Below are positions 1 through 5,308 of a stretch of DNA of 5,607 nucleotides, piece after piece. The stretch is taken from positions 1 to 5,607 of the forward strand of contig JAISVP010000009.1 of the NCBI GenBank assembly GCA_031271475.1. The letters are read 5' to 3'. The stretch's first letter is position 1, and the number at the start of each line of letters is the position of its first letter. Made by a program: the position numbers and the translations under genes. The DNA comes from Oscillospiraceae bacterium. Its GTDB lineage: Bacteria > Bacillota > Clostridia > Oscillospirales > Ruminococcaceae. The notes beneath the pieces were generated by a model. It worked only from the letters and a program-made list of their open reading frames with translations, made no database searches and had not been told where the DNA came from.

Positions 1-729
1 ATTAACATGATTATCCCGATTATCATCTGCGTTCTTATAATGTTTGTGGCGCAGCTGATAATTGCGGCAATTTCCACTGAAAAGATTGACAAGACGCTCG
101 AAACGCTGCTGTCTACGCCCGTGTCAAGAATATCCGTGCTTACGTCAAAAATGCTTGCGGCGGCACTGGTCGCCCTTATAAACGCGGCGGCTTATATGTT
201 CGGATTCAGCTCAATGATGGGTACGATGACCGCGGACATTACGTCCGAACTCGGCGGGGATATCATCCCTGCAACGGACACTGTAACGGACGCGGTGCGT
301 CAGCTCGGGCTTATTCCGAATGCCGGCGACTTTTTTCTCATAGGTTTGCAGCTGTTTTTTACTATACTGATTGTACTGTCCGTGTCGCTGATTCTCGGCG
401 CAATGGTAACGGATATGAAGGGCGCGCAGACCGTAATGCTGCCGATTTTGATTACGGCAATGCTGCCTTATATCCTGTCGCTGACTACGGGCATCGACAA
501 CCTTTCGGCGCCGTTGAAAATATTCGTGTATATAATCCCGTTTACCCATTCGTTTAACGCGGCGGGAAATGTTTTATTCGGAAATATGGCAGTATACTGG
601 GCGGGACTGGCGTATCAGGTACTGTTCTTCACCGTGTGTATGTATCTTGCGCTTAAACTGTTCACTTCCGATAAAATCTTTACGTCTTCGCTTAATTTCG
701 GGAGAAAAAAACTTAAAACGGTAAGTTAA
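1..729 (+). CDS. ABC-2 type transporter permease, C-terminal part (5' end outside window)
   Basis: This is the membrane subunit of an ABC transporter, probably an exporter of the NatB/YhaP-like ABC-2 group, embedded in the cytoplasmic membrane. The frame is open to the left edge, so the true start lies upstream; the ATG at 7 is internal. A hydrophobic segment (IIPIIICVLIMFVAQLI) is followed by the charged cytoplasmic stretch EKIDKTLETLLSTPVSR. That stretch matches the 'EKE-x-T-LE-x-LL-x-xP' signature of ABC-2 permeases, which contacts the ATPase. Further hydrophobic segments follow at about residues 48-70, 115-135, 145-160, 168-182 and 197-220 (counted from the ATG at 7), giving the usual six-helix C-terminal half. 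The missing N-terminal part may hold the first helix and an extracytoplasmic domain. The ATPase partner is expected upstream but not seen. The next gene starts one base after the stop, suggesting co-transcription. The substrate cannot be told. Confidence 0.85.
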   Translation: MNMIIPIIICVLIMFVAQLIIAAISTEKIDKTLETLLSTPVSRISVLTSKMLAAALVALINAAAYMFGFSSMMGTMTADITSELGGDIIPATDTVTDAVRQLGLIPNAGDFFLIGLQLFFTILIVLSVSLILGAMVTDMKGAQTVMLPILITAMLPYILSLTTGIDNLSAPLKIFVYIIPFTHSFNAAGNVLFGNMAVYWAGLAYQVLFFTVCMYLALKLFTSDKIFTSSLNFGRKKLKTVS

Positions 730-730
730 A

Positions 731-1291
731 ATGAATATTAATATAATATCGGTAATATTCCTGTTTATAGCGGTTGCCTCATTCGTGACGGCAATCTTAA
801 AACTCGGTGAAATTTATAAAAAAATAAAATTCAGCTGTATGCAGTATATGCTGTTTGTCGTGTTGCTCTCATTTGCGGCATACCGCGGACTTTACGCCAA
901 TTTTACGGCATATCTGATAACGCATTTGTTACTGCTTGTGACATTTGCGCTGATTTGCATGTTCAGATACAGGGCAATCCACCCTAAAATGAAAAAAAAA
1001 CGTGCGGTAACATGGCAGGATATCCAGTATACTCACGAAAATATCAAATTAAAGCTCAGACGGCTTACGGTCGGCAGGTATGAGGATATTGCGCAAGCCG
1101 CTGAGGAACTTGGTGAAACGGTGGAAACCTCGGACGAACTTGATTTTGACGCGGCCGCGCTGGAGAAAATCAGCTCGGCAATGAAATCCCTTGACGATTT
1201 TGTAAATTTAGCTGTAAACAAGCCCACCACGGATATTACGGTGTTTAACAACAAAGCCATGCGAATATGCCGAATAATTCGACAGGGTTAA
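731..1291 (+). CDS. Hypothetical membrane protein, three predicted TM helices plus cytoplasmic C-terminal domain
   Basis: I do not recognise this 186-residue protein. Three hydrophobic segments are visible at about residues 4-24 (IISVIFLFIAVASFVTAIL), 38-55 and 58-80. A strongly basic patch follows (RYRAIHPKMKKKR, about 80-92), which by the positive-inside rule puts the C-terminal part in the cytoplasm. Residues 93-186 are soluble and charged. They include an acidic helix-like stretch (AEELGETVETSDELDFDAAALEK, about 125-147, broken here for description only as Glu/Asp/Ala-rich) and end in a basic tail, RICRIIRQG. No catalytic motif is apparent. The ATG lies one base after the upstream permease stop and there is no strong Shine-Dalgarno site, so translation may be coupled to the permease. 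It could be an accessory subunit of that transporter, but only position supports this. Coding status is supported by length, tight packing and protein-like composition. Confidence 0.7.
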   Translation: MNINIISVIFLFIAVASFVTAILKLGEIYKKIKFSCMQYMLFVVLLSFAAYRGLYANFTAYLITHLLLLVTFALICMFRYRAIHPKMKKKRAVTWQDIQYTHENIKLKLRRLTVGRYEDIAQAAEELGETVETSDELDFDAAALEKISSAMKSLDDFVNLAVNKPTTDITVFNNKAMRICRIIRQG

Positions 1292-1307
1292 GGAACGGGG
1301 GACGCTG

Positions 1308-2651
1308 TTGGTTCCATTAGCGGAAAAAATCCGGCCGGAAAAGCTGTCGGATGTCATAGGTCAAAGGCATATTCTCGGTGAGGGTATGCCTTTAAGGGGT
1401 ATTATCGAGAGCGGGTATATACCTAATATGCTGTTCTACGGCAGTGCCGGAATCGGGAAAACCACGGTAGCACGGCTGATTGCAAAGCAGACGAAAATGA
1501 CGATGCACAGGCTCAACGGCACATCCGCGTCCGTATCCGATATAAGAGAAATCATGGAAAACACTAAAACACTGGCAGGAATCGGCGGTATATTGCTTTA
1601 TTTGGATGAAATACAGTATCTTAACAAAAAACAGCAGCAGTCACTTCTTGAATATATGGAGGACGGCAGGATTACTTTAATTGCGGCAACCACGGAAAAT
1701 CCGTATTTTTACGTTTACGGAGCGATTTTAAGCCGCCTTACCGTATTTGAATTCAAACCGCTGACGCCGGATGTCATGTCGGAAGCCGTCCGGCGCGCGT
1801 TCGATCTTGCCGCAGAGGAATTCGGCGTAACCCCGGAACTCGAAGACGGCGTAACCCAGCACATTGCCGCCGGATGCGGCGGTGACGTAAGGAAGTGCGT
1901 AAACACGGTGGAAATGTGTGTGCTCGCAAGGCTTAAAGGCGCGCCGATGTCACCCGAAAACCAAGCGGAAAGCCGAATATTAAAGGTGTCATTGGAAACC
2001 GCAAAGCTTCTCACGCAAAAAAGTTCCATGCGGTATGATAAAAAAGGCGATGAGCATTACGATATACTCTCGGCATTCCAGAAATCCATCCGCGGAAGTG
2101 ACGAAAATGCCGCGCTTCATTACGCCGCAAGACTTATCGAAGCCGGCGATATTATCTCGCTTTGCAGGCGGCTAATGACCTGCGCGTGCGAAGACATAGG
2201 ACTTGCGTACCCAACGGCAATCACGGTGGTAAACGCCTGTGTCGAAGCGGCGAACCGCCTTGGACTTCCGGAAGCAAGAATTCCGATAGCGGACGCAATT
2301 GTGCTGTTATGCACCGCCCCGAAGTCGAATTCGGCGTATCTGGCAATGGACGCCGCGCTTGATGACATACGTTCGGGCAATTCCGGACCTATTCCCCGGC
2401 ATTTGCAGAATGTTCACCTTGACTCGGCGGAAGTTCAGCAAAAGGGACAGCATTATCTGTACCCGCATGACTTCCCGAACCACTACACCCCTCAGCAGTA
2501 TCTACCCGATAATATAAAGGACAGGGTGTATTATAAGTTCGGGACAAACAAGTCGGAAACCGCGGCTTTGAATTACCGAAATTTTGTTATTGGGGCTGCC
2601 GCCCCAAACCCCGCTTCGCTTTTTGAAAAAAGCGAAACCAAAAACTTTTAA
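1308..2651 (+). CDS. rarA: Replication-associated recombination protein A (RarA/MgsA-like AAA+ ATPase)
   Basis: RarA belongs to the clamp-loader-like AAA+ group (bacterial RarA, yeast Mgs1, human WRNIP1) and acts on DNA at stalled forks. The 447-residue product has family-typical length. It opens with PLAEKIRPEKLSDVIGQ, the normal N-terminus. Walker A is GSAGIGKTT (residues 45-53), Walker B LLYLDE (96-101), sensor 1 ATTENP (127-132) and the arginine-finger region ILSR (about 140-143). The C-terminal half carries the family hallmarks CEDIGLAYP, HLDSAEVQQKGQHYLYPHDFP and QQYLPDNIKDRVYY, the tetramerisation and helical part. The TTG start is chosen because conserved sequence begins two codons later and no ATG lies upstream in frame; AAGGA (1290-1294) and GGGGGA (1297-1302) precede it. 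Walker A has SAGI where most relatives have PPGT, and Walker B is followed by Q rather than H. The final ~19 residues are encoded by a repeat element and are probably not ancestral. Confidence 0.9.
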   Translation: MVPLAEKIRPEKLSDVIGQRHILGEGMPLRGIIESGYIPNMLFYGSAGIGKTTVARLIAKQTKMTMHRLNGTSASVSDIREIMENTKTLAGIGGILLYLDEIQYLNKKQQQSLLEYMEDGRITLIAATTENPYFYVYGAILSRLTVFEFKPLTPDVMSEAVRRAFDLAAEEFGVTPELEDGVTQHIAAGCGGDVRKCVNTVEMCVLARLKGAPMSPENQAESRILKVSLETAKLLTQKSSMRYDKKGDEHYDILSAFQKSIRGSDENAALHYAARLIEAGDIISLCRRLMTCACEDIGLAYPTAITVVNACVEAANRLGLPEARIPIADAIVLLCTAPKSNSAYLAMDAALDDIRSGNSGPIPRHLQNVHLDSAEVQQKGQHYLYPHDFPNHYTPQQYLPDNIKDRVYYKFGTNKSETAALNYRNFVIGAAAPNPASLFEKSETKNF

Positions 2652-2663
2652 GTATAATGCCGA
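2626..2663 (+). repeat. Direct repeat A, copy 1 (38 bp)
   Basis: This 38-bp stretch begins with six A and GCGAAACC and ends with TATAATGCCGA. It recurs at 2723-2760 with a single T-to-A difference (TATAATGCC against TATAAAGCC). The start-to-start distance is 97 bp. It overlaps the last nine codons of rarA. Confidence 0.85.
2653..2658 (+). promoter_or_regulatory. Possible -10 box (TATAAT) upstream of htpG
   Basis: A perfect TATAAT sits just past the rarA stop. The nearest -35-like TTGAAA (2623-2628) is 24 bp away, too far for a standard sigma-A promoter. The second repeat copy carries TATAAA at 2750-2755, closer to htpG. Either could start an htpG transcript, but repeats this AT-rich make chance matches likely. 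No CIRCE operator (TTAGCACTC-N9-GAGTGCTAA), the usual HrcA site of heat-shock genes, is present. Confidence 0.2.
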
Positions 2664-2704
2664 ACGGTACCAGCCCACGCCGGAACACATAACCGGGTAA
2701 CGGC

Positions 2705-2728
2705 AAAGAGAAATGGCGGCTTAAAAAA
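2705..2728 (+). repeat. Direct repeat B, copy 1
   Basis: The segment CAAAGAGAAATGGCGGCTT plus six A resembles 2764-2787 (AAAAGAACAGTGGCGGCT plus six A), with TGGCGGCT identical. It ends in the same six A with which repeat A copy 2 begins, so the modules chain as A-spacer-B-A-B. The 41-bp spacer between A copy 1 and B copy 1 (2664-2704) is missing between the second copies, which lie only about 3 bp apart. Confidence 0.55.
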
Positions 2729-2760
2729 GCGAAACCAAAAACTTTTAAGTATAAAGCCGA
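2723..2760 (+). repeat. Direct repeat A, copy 2 (38 bp)
   Basis: This is the second copy of the 38-bp repeat at 2626-2663, differing at one base. Unlike copy 1, it is not preceded by the GC-rich hairpin or by the other half of the AT-rich palindrome, so it is a partial element. Confidence 0.85.
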
Positions 2761-2763
2761 GGG

Positions 2764-2787
2764 AAAAGAACAGTGGCGGCTAAAAAA
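2764..2787 (+). repeat. Direct repeat B, copy 2
   Basis: This is the second copy of the TGGCGGCT module at 2705-2728. It ends four bases before the htpG Shine-Dalgarno site. It contains an in-frame GTG (2773) that lengthens the htpG frame but is not the likely start. Confidence 0.55.
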
Positions 2788-2790
2788 TGT

Positions 2791-2796
2791 GGAGGT
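2791..2796 (+). promoter_or_regulatory. Ribosome binding site of htpG
   Basis: GGAGGT lies seven bases before the ATG at 2803. It decides the start: the upstream in-frame GTG at 2773 has no such site and would add ten residues from repeat DNA, whereas MKEFKSESKRLLD from 2803 matches the normal Hsp90 N-terminus. Confidence 0.85.
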
Positions 2797-2802
2797 ATTA
2801 AT

Positions 2803-3711
2803 ATGAAAGAATTTAAATCAGAATCAAAAAGGCTTTTGGATATAATGGTGAATTCCATTTATACCCATAAGGAGATATTCTTAAGGGAATTAATCTCAAA
2901 CTCAAGCGATGCGGTGAGTAAAAGATACTACCGGGACGGCGGAAGCAGGGAAGATTACCGCATTGAAATCAAGCCGGACAAGCAAGCACGCACCCTCACC
3001 GTGTCCGATAACGGAATCGGAATGACCTTGCAGGAACTTGAAGACTATCTTGGGACGATTGCAAGAAGCGGCTCGCTGTCATTTAAAAAAGACGGCGAAT
3101 CCGAATCGGACGAAAGCATTATTGGGCAGTTCGGGGTCGGGTTTTATTCCGCGTTCATGGTCGCAAAGGCTGTTAAAGTTATAACAAAGAAGGATGATAC
3201 CGCTTATGAGTGGTATTCTGAAGGCACGGACGGCTATGAAATTAAAGAGGTTGAAAAGGAAGATATTGGAACAGATATAATTTTATATCTTAAAGACGAT
3301 ACGGAAGCCGACGGTCAGCCGGATGAAAAATATAGTAATTTCCTTAATGAATATGAGATTAAGCGGCTTGTTAAAAAATATTCCGATTATATTCAGGTGC
3401 CTATTTATATGGAGGAAGAATTTACCCCGGAGGCTGATGACGGGGAAGAACCCGCCGAAAAGAAGCCTGTTACGCTTAACAGCATGGTGCCGCTGTGGAG
3501 AAAGAATAAAAATGAGTTGCAGGAAAGTGATTACAGCGACTTTTTCCGCCATCAGTTCAGCGAATACAATCAGCCGCTGACTCACTTGCACTTAAAAGCG
3601 GAAGGGTCTGTTTCGTATGACGCACTGCTGTATATTCCGTCAAAACGCCTTACGGGTTTTACTCAAAGGATTATAAAAAGGGATTGCAGCTGTATTCGGG
3701 CGGCGTTATGA
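2803..3711 (+). CDS. htpG: HtpG N-terminal half (ATPase domain and start of middle domain), truncated by frameshift
   Basis: As read, this frame makes 302 residues: 281 true HtpG residues and 21 out-of-frame ones to the TGA at 3709-3711. The GHKL ATPase site is complete. It has the catalytic Glu29 and Asn33 in RELISNSSD, Asp69 in SDNGIGMT (adenine contact), IARSGSLSF in the lid and the glycine-rich GQFGVGFYSAF. The charged linker (EEEFTPEADDGEEPAEKK) precedes the middle-domain opening, NSMVPLWRKNKNEL. The middle-domain catalytic arginine and the dimerisation domain are lost, so this fragment alone would be expected to bind ATP but not to act as a working chaperone. The start follows a strong GGAGGT site. 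The GTG 30 bases upstream in the same frame is rejected. Confidence 0.75.
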   Translation: MKEFKSESKRLLDIMVNSIYTHKEIFLRELISNSSDAVSKRYYRDGGSREDYRIEIKPDKQARTLTVSDNGIGMTLQELEDYLGTIARSGSLSFKKDGESESDESIIGQFGVGFYSAFMVAKAVKVITKKDDTAYEWYSEGTDGYEIKEVEKEDIGTDIILYLKDDTEADGQPDEKYSNFLNEYEIKRLVKKYSDYIQVPIYMEEEFTPEADDGEEPAEKKPVTLNSMVPLWRKNKNELQESDYSDFFRHQFSEYNQPLTHLHLKAEGSVSYDALLYIPSKRLTGFTQRIIKRDCSCIRAAL

Positions 3712-4658
3712 TAATGGAATGCTGTGAGGAATTGCTTCCGGATTATTTCAGTTTCGTCAAGGGCGTGGTGGATTCCGCTGATTTGTCGCTGAATATTTCA
3801 AGGGAAATGTTACAGCATGACAGCCGCCTGCGTATTATTGCCAAAAATATTGAAAAGAGCATAAAATCCGAGCTTGAAAAGATGTTAAAAAATGACCGCG
3901 AAGAGTATGATAAGTTCTTTGCCGAATTCGGAGCGCATCTTAAATACGGAATTTACAACACATTCGGAATGAATAAAGACCTGCTTGCGGATCTTCTGAC
4001 TTATTACAGCAGCAGTGAAAAGAAATTTGTAACGCTTAAAGAGTATACGGAGCGTATCAAAGACGGGCAGGAATTTATTTACTATGCCTCGGGGTCTAGC
4101 GTTACAAGAATTGACGCAATGCCGCAAGTCGAACAGCTTAAGGACAGCGGATACGAAATTCTGTACTGCACCGACAGTGTGGATGAGTTCACGTTAAAGG
4201 CAATGGTGCAGTATACGCCCAAAGACGGGGAGCCGCTTAATTTTAAATCGGTAAAGGATATTAATGATGAGGATGTTCCGGAAACCGATGAGTATAAGGA
4301 ACTGTTCGCGTATATGGAGGAGTCTTTGGGCGAAGCGGTCACGAAAGTCCGTGCGTCCGCAAGGTTAAAGACCTATCCTGCCGCGCTGAGTACGCAGGGC
4401 GACCTGTCGCTTGAAATGGAAAAAGTTATTAAGTCAATGCCGGAAAATGTTGCCGGGAATAGTTTCAAAGCGCAGAGAATTCTTGAAATAAATCCTAATC
4501 ATGCGGTATTTGCTAAATTACAGTCACTTTTTGATGAGAATAAGGACGCTTTAAAAACCTATACGAAACTGCTGTATAATACTTCACTTTTAATTGAAGG
4601 GCTTCCGGTAGAAGATCCTGCTGAATTCTCAAAGCAAATTGCGGAACTGATGGTGTAA
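3684..4658 (+). CDS. htpG: HtpG C-terminal half (middle and dimerisation domains), out of frame with the N-terminal half
   Basis: This is the second half of Hsp90. True HtpG sequence in this frame resumes at 3645, upstream of the first possible start codon (TTG 3684; an ATG lies at 3708). It carries LPDYFSFVKGVVDSADLSLNISREMLQHD, which includes the middle-domain arginine (about residue 334 of the restored protein) that reaches the ATP gamma-phosphate. It continues through an undisturbed middle domain and a C-terminal dimerisation domain ending FSKQIAELMV. There is no convincing ribosome site before 3684 or 3708. The ATG at 3708 overlaps the N-half stop as ATGA, which could in principle allow re-initiation, but VMIM is conserved sequence so the overlap may be chance. 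The DUF3006 gene begins two bases after the stop. Confidence 0.7.
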   Translation: MQLYSGGVMIMECCEELLPDYFSFVKGVVDSADLSLNISREMLQHDSRLRIIAKNIEKSIKSELEKMLKNDREEYDKFFAEFGAHLKYGIYNTFGMNKDLLADLLTYYSSSEKKFVTLKEYTERIKDGQEFIYYASGSSVTRIDAMPQVEQLKDSGYEILYCTDSVDEFTLKAMVQYTPKDGEPLNFKSVKDINDEDVPETDEYKELFAYMEESLGEAVTKVRASARLKTYPAALSTQGDLSLEMEKVIKSMPENVAGNSFKAQRILEINPNHAVFAKLQSLFDENKDALKTYTKLLYNTSLLIEGLPVEDPAEFSKQIAELMV

Positions 4659-4660
4659 TT

Positions 4661-4876
4661 ATGTACGCCGCCGACCGAATTGAGGAAGGTTTTGCGGTAA
4701 TAGAAACTGATACCGGGCATATTGAAGTCCCCGTAAGTCAGCTTGGTGCGGGAGTAAAAGAGGGCGATATTCTCGTCCTCTCAAGTGCCGGTATCTATGA
4801 AACGGATGTGTGCGCTACCGCCGCAAGACGTGAACAAATTGCGCAAATGCAACAGAAACTGTGGAAATTTCAGTGA
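4661..4876 (+). CDS. DUF3006-family small protein
   Basis: This 71-residue protein has the DUF3006 pattern: an N-terminal DRIEEGFAVIETDTG, a valine/leucine-rich middle with GVKEGDILVLSSAG, and a charged C-terminal helix, RREQIAQMQQKLW. The family is widespread in Firmicutes and has no established function that I can name. The length fits a complete member, likely a small beta-rich domain plus a helix, with no signal peptide or membrane segment. The ATG lies two bases after the htpG stop without a clear Shine-Dalgarno site, which suggests translation coupled to htpG. The 3' part of the gene (from 4781) is duplicated just downstream. The intact copy is this one, since the second has no start. 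Confidence 0.75.
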   Translation: MYAADRIEEGFAVIETDTGHIEVPVSQLGAGVKEGDILVLSSAGIYETDVCATAARREQIAQMQQKLWKFQ

Positions 4877-4896
4877 TTTGCGGTAAAATTCCCGTG
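4781..4896 (+). repeat. 116-bp direct repeat, copy 1 (within and past the DUF3006 gene)
   Basis: 4781-4896 matches 4914-5029 at a constant offset of 133 bp. The only mismatches are 4787/4920 (G/T) and 4880/5013 (G/C). The repeat covers the last 31 codons and stop of the DUF3006 gene plus 20 bp of flank. The copies are separated by 17 bp (4897-4913). Confidence 0.95.
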
Positions 4897-4913
4897 ATTT
4901 TATACAGTGTAGT

Positions 4914-5029
4914 TCAAGTTCCGGTATCTATGAAACGGATGTGTGCGCTACCGCCGCAAGACGTGAACAAATTGCGCAAATGCAACAGAAACTGTGGAAA
5001 TTTCAGTGATTTCCGGTAAAATTCCCGTG
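4914..5029 (+). pseudogene. Duplicated 3' fragment of the DUF3006 gene
   Basis: This second copy of the 116-bp repeat encodes the last 31 residues of the DUF3006 protein (from SSAGIYET, with Ala replaced by Ser by G4787-to-T4920) and the same TGA at 5007-5009. No in-frame start or ribosome site precedes it in the 17-bp spacer, so it is a non-coding relic. Only two differences in 116 bp suggest a fairly recent tandem duplication, or loss of the intervening 5' part of a full second copy. Confidence 0.85.
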
Positions 5030-5113
5030 CGTAATTGCGATTGATAATAGGTTAAGCGAAGTCCTCATCAATGCACGCAAATGCGCGAGTCTCGGCAAAG
5101 CCGAGACCGTAAT

Positions 5114-5128
5114 CGTTAGAAACGGCTG
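5114..5128 (+). repeat. 15-bp direct repeat with AGA-loop hairpin, copy 1
   Basis: CGTTAGAAACGGCTG here is identical to 5168-5182. It folds as CGTT-AGA-AACG. It lies on the left side of the larger inverted repeat. Confidence 0.7.
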
Positions 5129-5167
5129 TAATACGTGGTAAATGTTAGTGTTTTTGCCTGTTGTAGC

Positions 5168-5182
5168 CGTTAGAAACGGCTG
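5168..5182 (+). repeat. 15-bp direct repeat with AGA-loop hairpin, copy 2
   Basis: This is identical to 5114-5128. The left flank (AGC, 5165-5167) extends its stem to seven perfect base pairs around the AGA loop (5165-5181). It is followed at once by GGGGG (5182-5186), which can pair with CCCCC near 5205-5209 around an inner GGC-TTT-GCC hairpin (5192-5200). Confidence 0.7.
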
Positions 5183-5284
5183 GGGGATTCCGGCTTTGCC
5201 CAGACCCCCCGCACGCAAATACGTAAGCCGATGAGGATGGACTTATAGCCCGTTCGGGGTCGGCACTACTGTATGGACAGGCTC

Positions 5285-5306
5285 TTAGGGTGAAGGAGAC
5301 CCTTAA
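5285..5306 (+). promoter_or_regulatory. Hairpin presenting the Shine-Dalgarno site of the downstream flavoprotein gene
   Basis: AGGGT (5287-5291) pairs with ACCCT (5299-5303), and TT/AA can extend the stem past a bulge. The seven-base loop GAAGGAG (5292-5298) holds the ribosome site AAGGAG, ten bases before the ATG at 5309. A second short hairpin, CCC-GTTC-GGG (5249-5258), lies upstream. This arrangement could tune translation. No ligand-binding fold is recognised. Confidence 0.5.
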
Positions 5307-5308
5307 AT

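Larger units (their letters stand above)
2592..2663. repeat. Hairpin-containing repeat element overlapping the rarA 3' end
   Basis: The block has two adjacent hairpins. The first is GGGGC (2592-2596), loop TGCC, GCCCC (2601-2605). The second pairs TTCGCTTTTT (2615-2624) with AAAAAGCGAA (2627-2636), in practice a stem of about 8 bp with a loop near 2623-2628. A 38-bp tail (2626-2663) is repeated downstream at 2723-2760 with one mismatch. The element supplies the last codons and stop of rarA. Its form (GC hairpin, then AT-rich palindrome, then a conserved tail) resembles dispersed intergenic repeats of clostridial genomes. From memory, protein tails ending in KSETKNF are common in that group. 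No T run follows the GC hairpin, so it is not a classical terminator. Confidence 0.6.
2803..4658 (+). pseudogene. htpG: htpG (bacterial Hsp90 chaperone) interrupted by a -1 frameshift
   Basis: HtpG is the cytosolic ATP-dependent Hsp90 homodimer that remodels client proteins with DnaK. The whole gene is present, but the first half reads in one frame to 3645 and the second half in the frame one base back. Adding one A to the run of four at 3642-3645 changes IPSK-RLTGF into IPSK-TPYGFYSKDYKKGLQLY, the expected family sequence. It also gives a continuous 618-residue protein of normal length, with the ATPase domain (about 1-215), middle domain (225-490) and dimerisation domain (500-618). No other lesion is seen. 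TCAAAAC is not a canonical -1 slippery heptamer because the P-site codon cannot re-pair, so programmed frameshifting is unlikely. A sequencing or assembly error, or a very recent mutation, fits best. The two halves are also listed separately. Confidence 0.85.
5059..5244. repeat. Long imperfect inverted repeat / structured element of unknown identity
   Basis: The arms are nested over about 186 nt. AAGTCC (5059-5064) pairs with GGACTT (5239-5244). TCATC (5065-5069) pairs with GATGA (5230-5234). 5089-5103 pairs with 5191-5205 at 14 of 15 positions, and AACGGCT (5121-5127) with AGCCGTT (5165-5171). Local hairpins compete with these: GTCTCGGC-AAA-GCCGAGAC (5089-5107) and AGCCGTT-AGA-AACGGCT (5165-5181). 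There is no convincing reading frame on either strand. The element could be a miniature inverted-repeat mobile element, a dispersed genomic repeat, or a structured RNA or leader of the gene at 5309. I cannot match it to a known riboswitch, RNase P, tmRNA or group II intron domain. Confidence 0.55.

Noticed and set aside
2592..2640. Intrinsic terminator after rarA
   Set aside because: The GGGGC/GCCCC hairpin is followed by AAACCCC rather than a T run, and lies inside the rarA reading frame.
2773..2802. Upstream GTG start for htpG, adding MAAKKCGGIN
   Set aside because: The extra codons are repeat DNA and the GGAGGT site itself. The ATG at 2803 has correct spacing and matches the Hsp90 N-terminus.
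3639..3648. Programmed -1 ribosomal frameshift in htpG
   Set aside because: GTCAAAA lacks the X XXY YYZ pattern at the P site, the A run is only four bases, and HtpG is not known to use recoding.
5037..5140. Plus-strand frame reading IDNRLSEVLINARK...
   Set aside because: It has no start codon after the TGA at 5007, and there is no recognisable protein. I considered a TnpB C-terminal remnant, but the D-x-N-A-A-x-N-I motif and zinc-finger cysteines are absent.
5089..5182. CRISPR-like array from the two 15-bp repeats
   Set aside because: There are only two short copies, no regular spacers and no cas genes; they are part of a larger inverted repeat.
5059..5244. c-di-GMP, T-box, lysine or other named riboswitch
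   Set aside because: Conserved core motifs of these classes are not visible, and the downstream gene is not a usual target.
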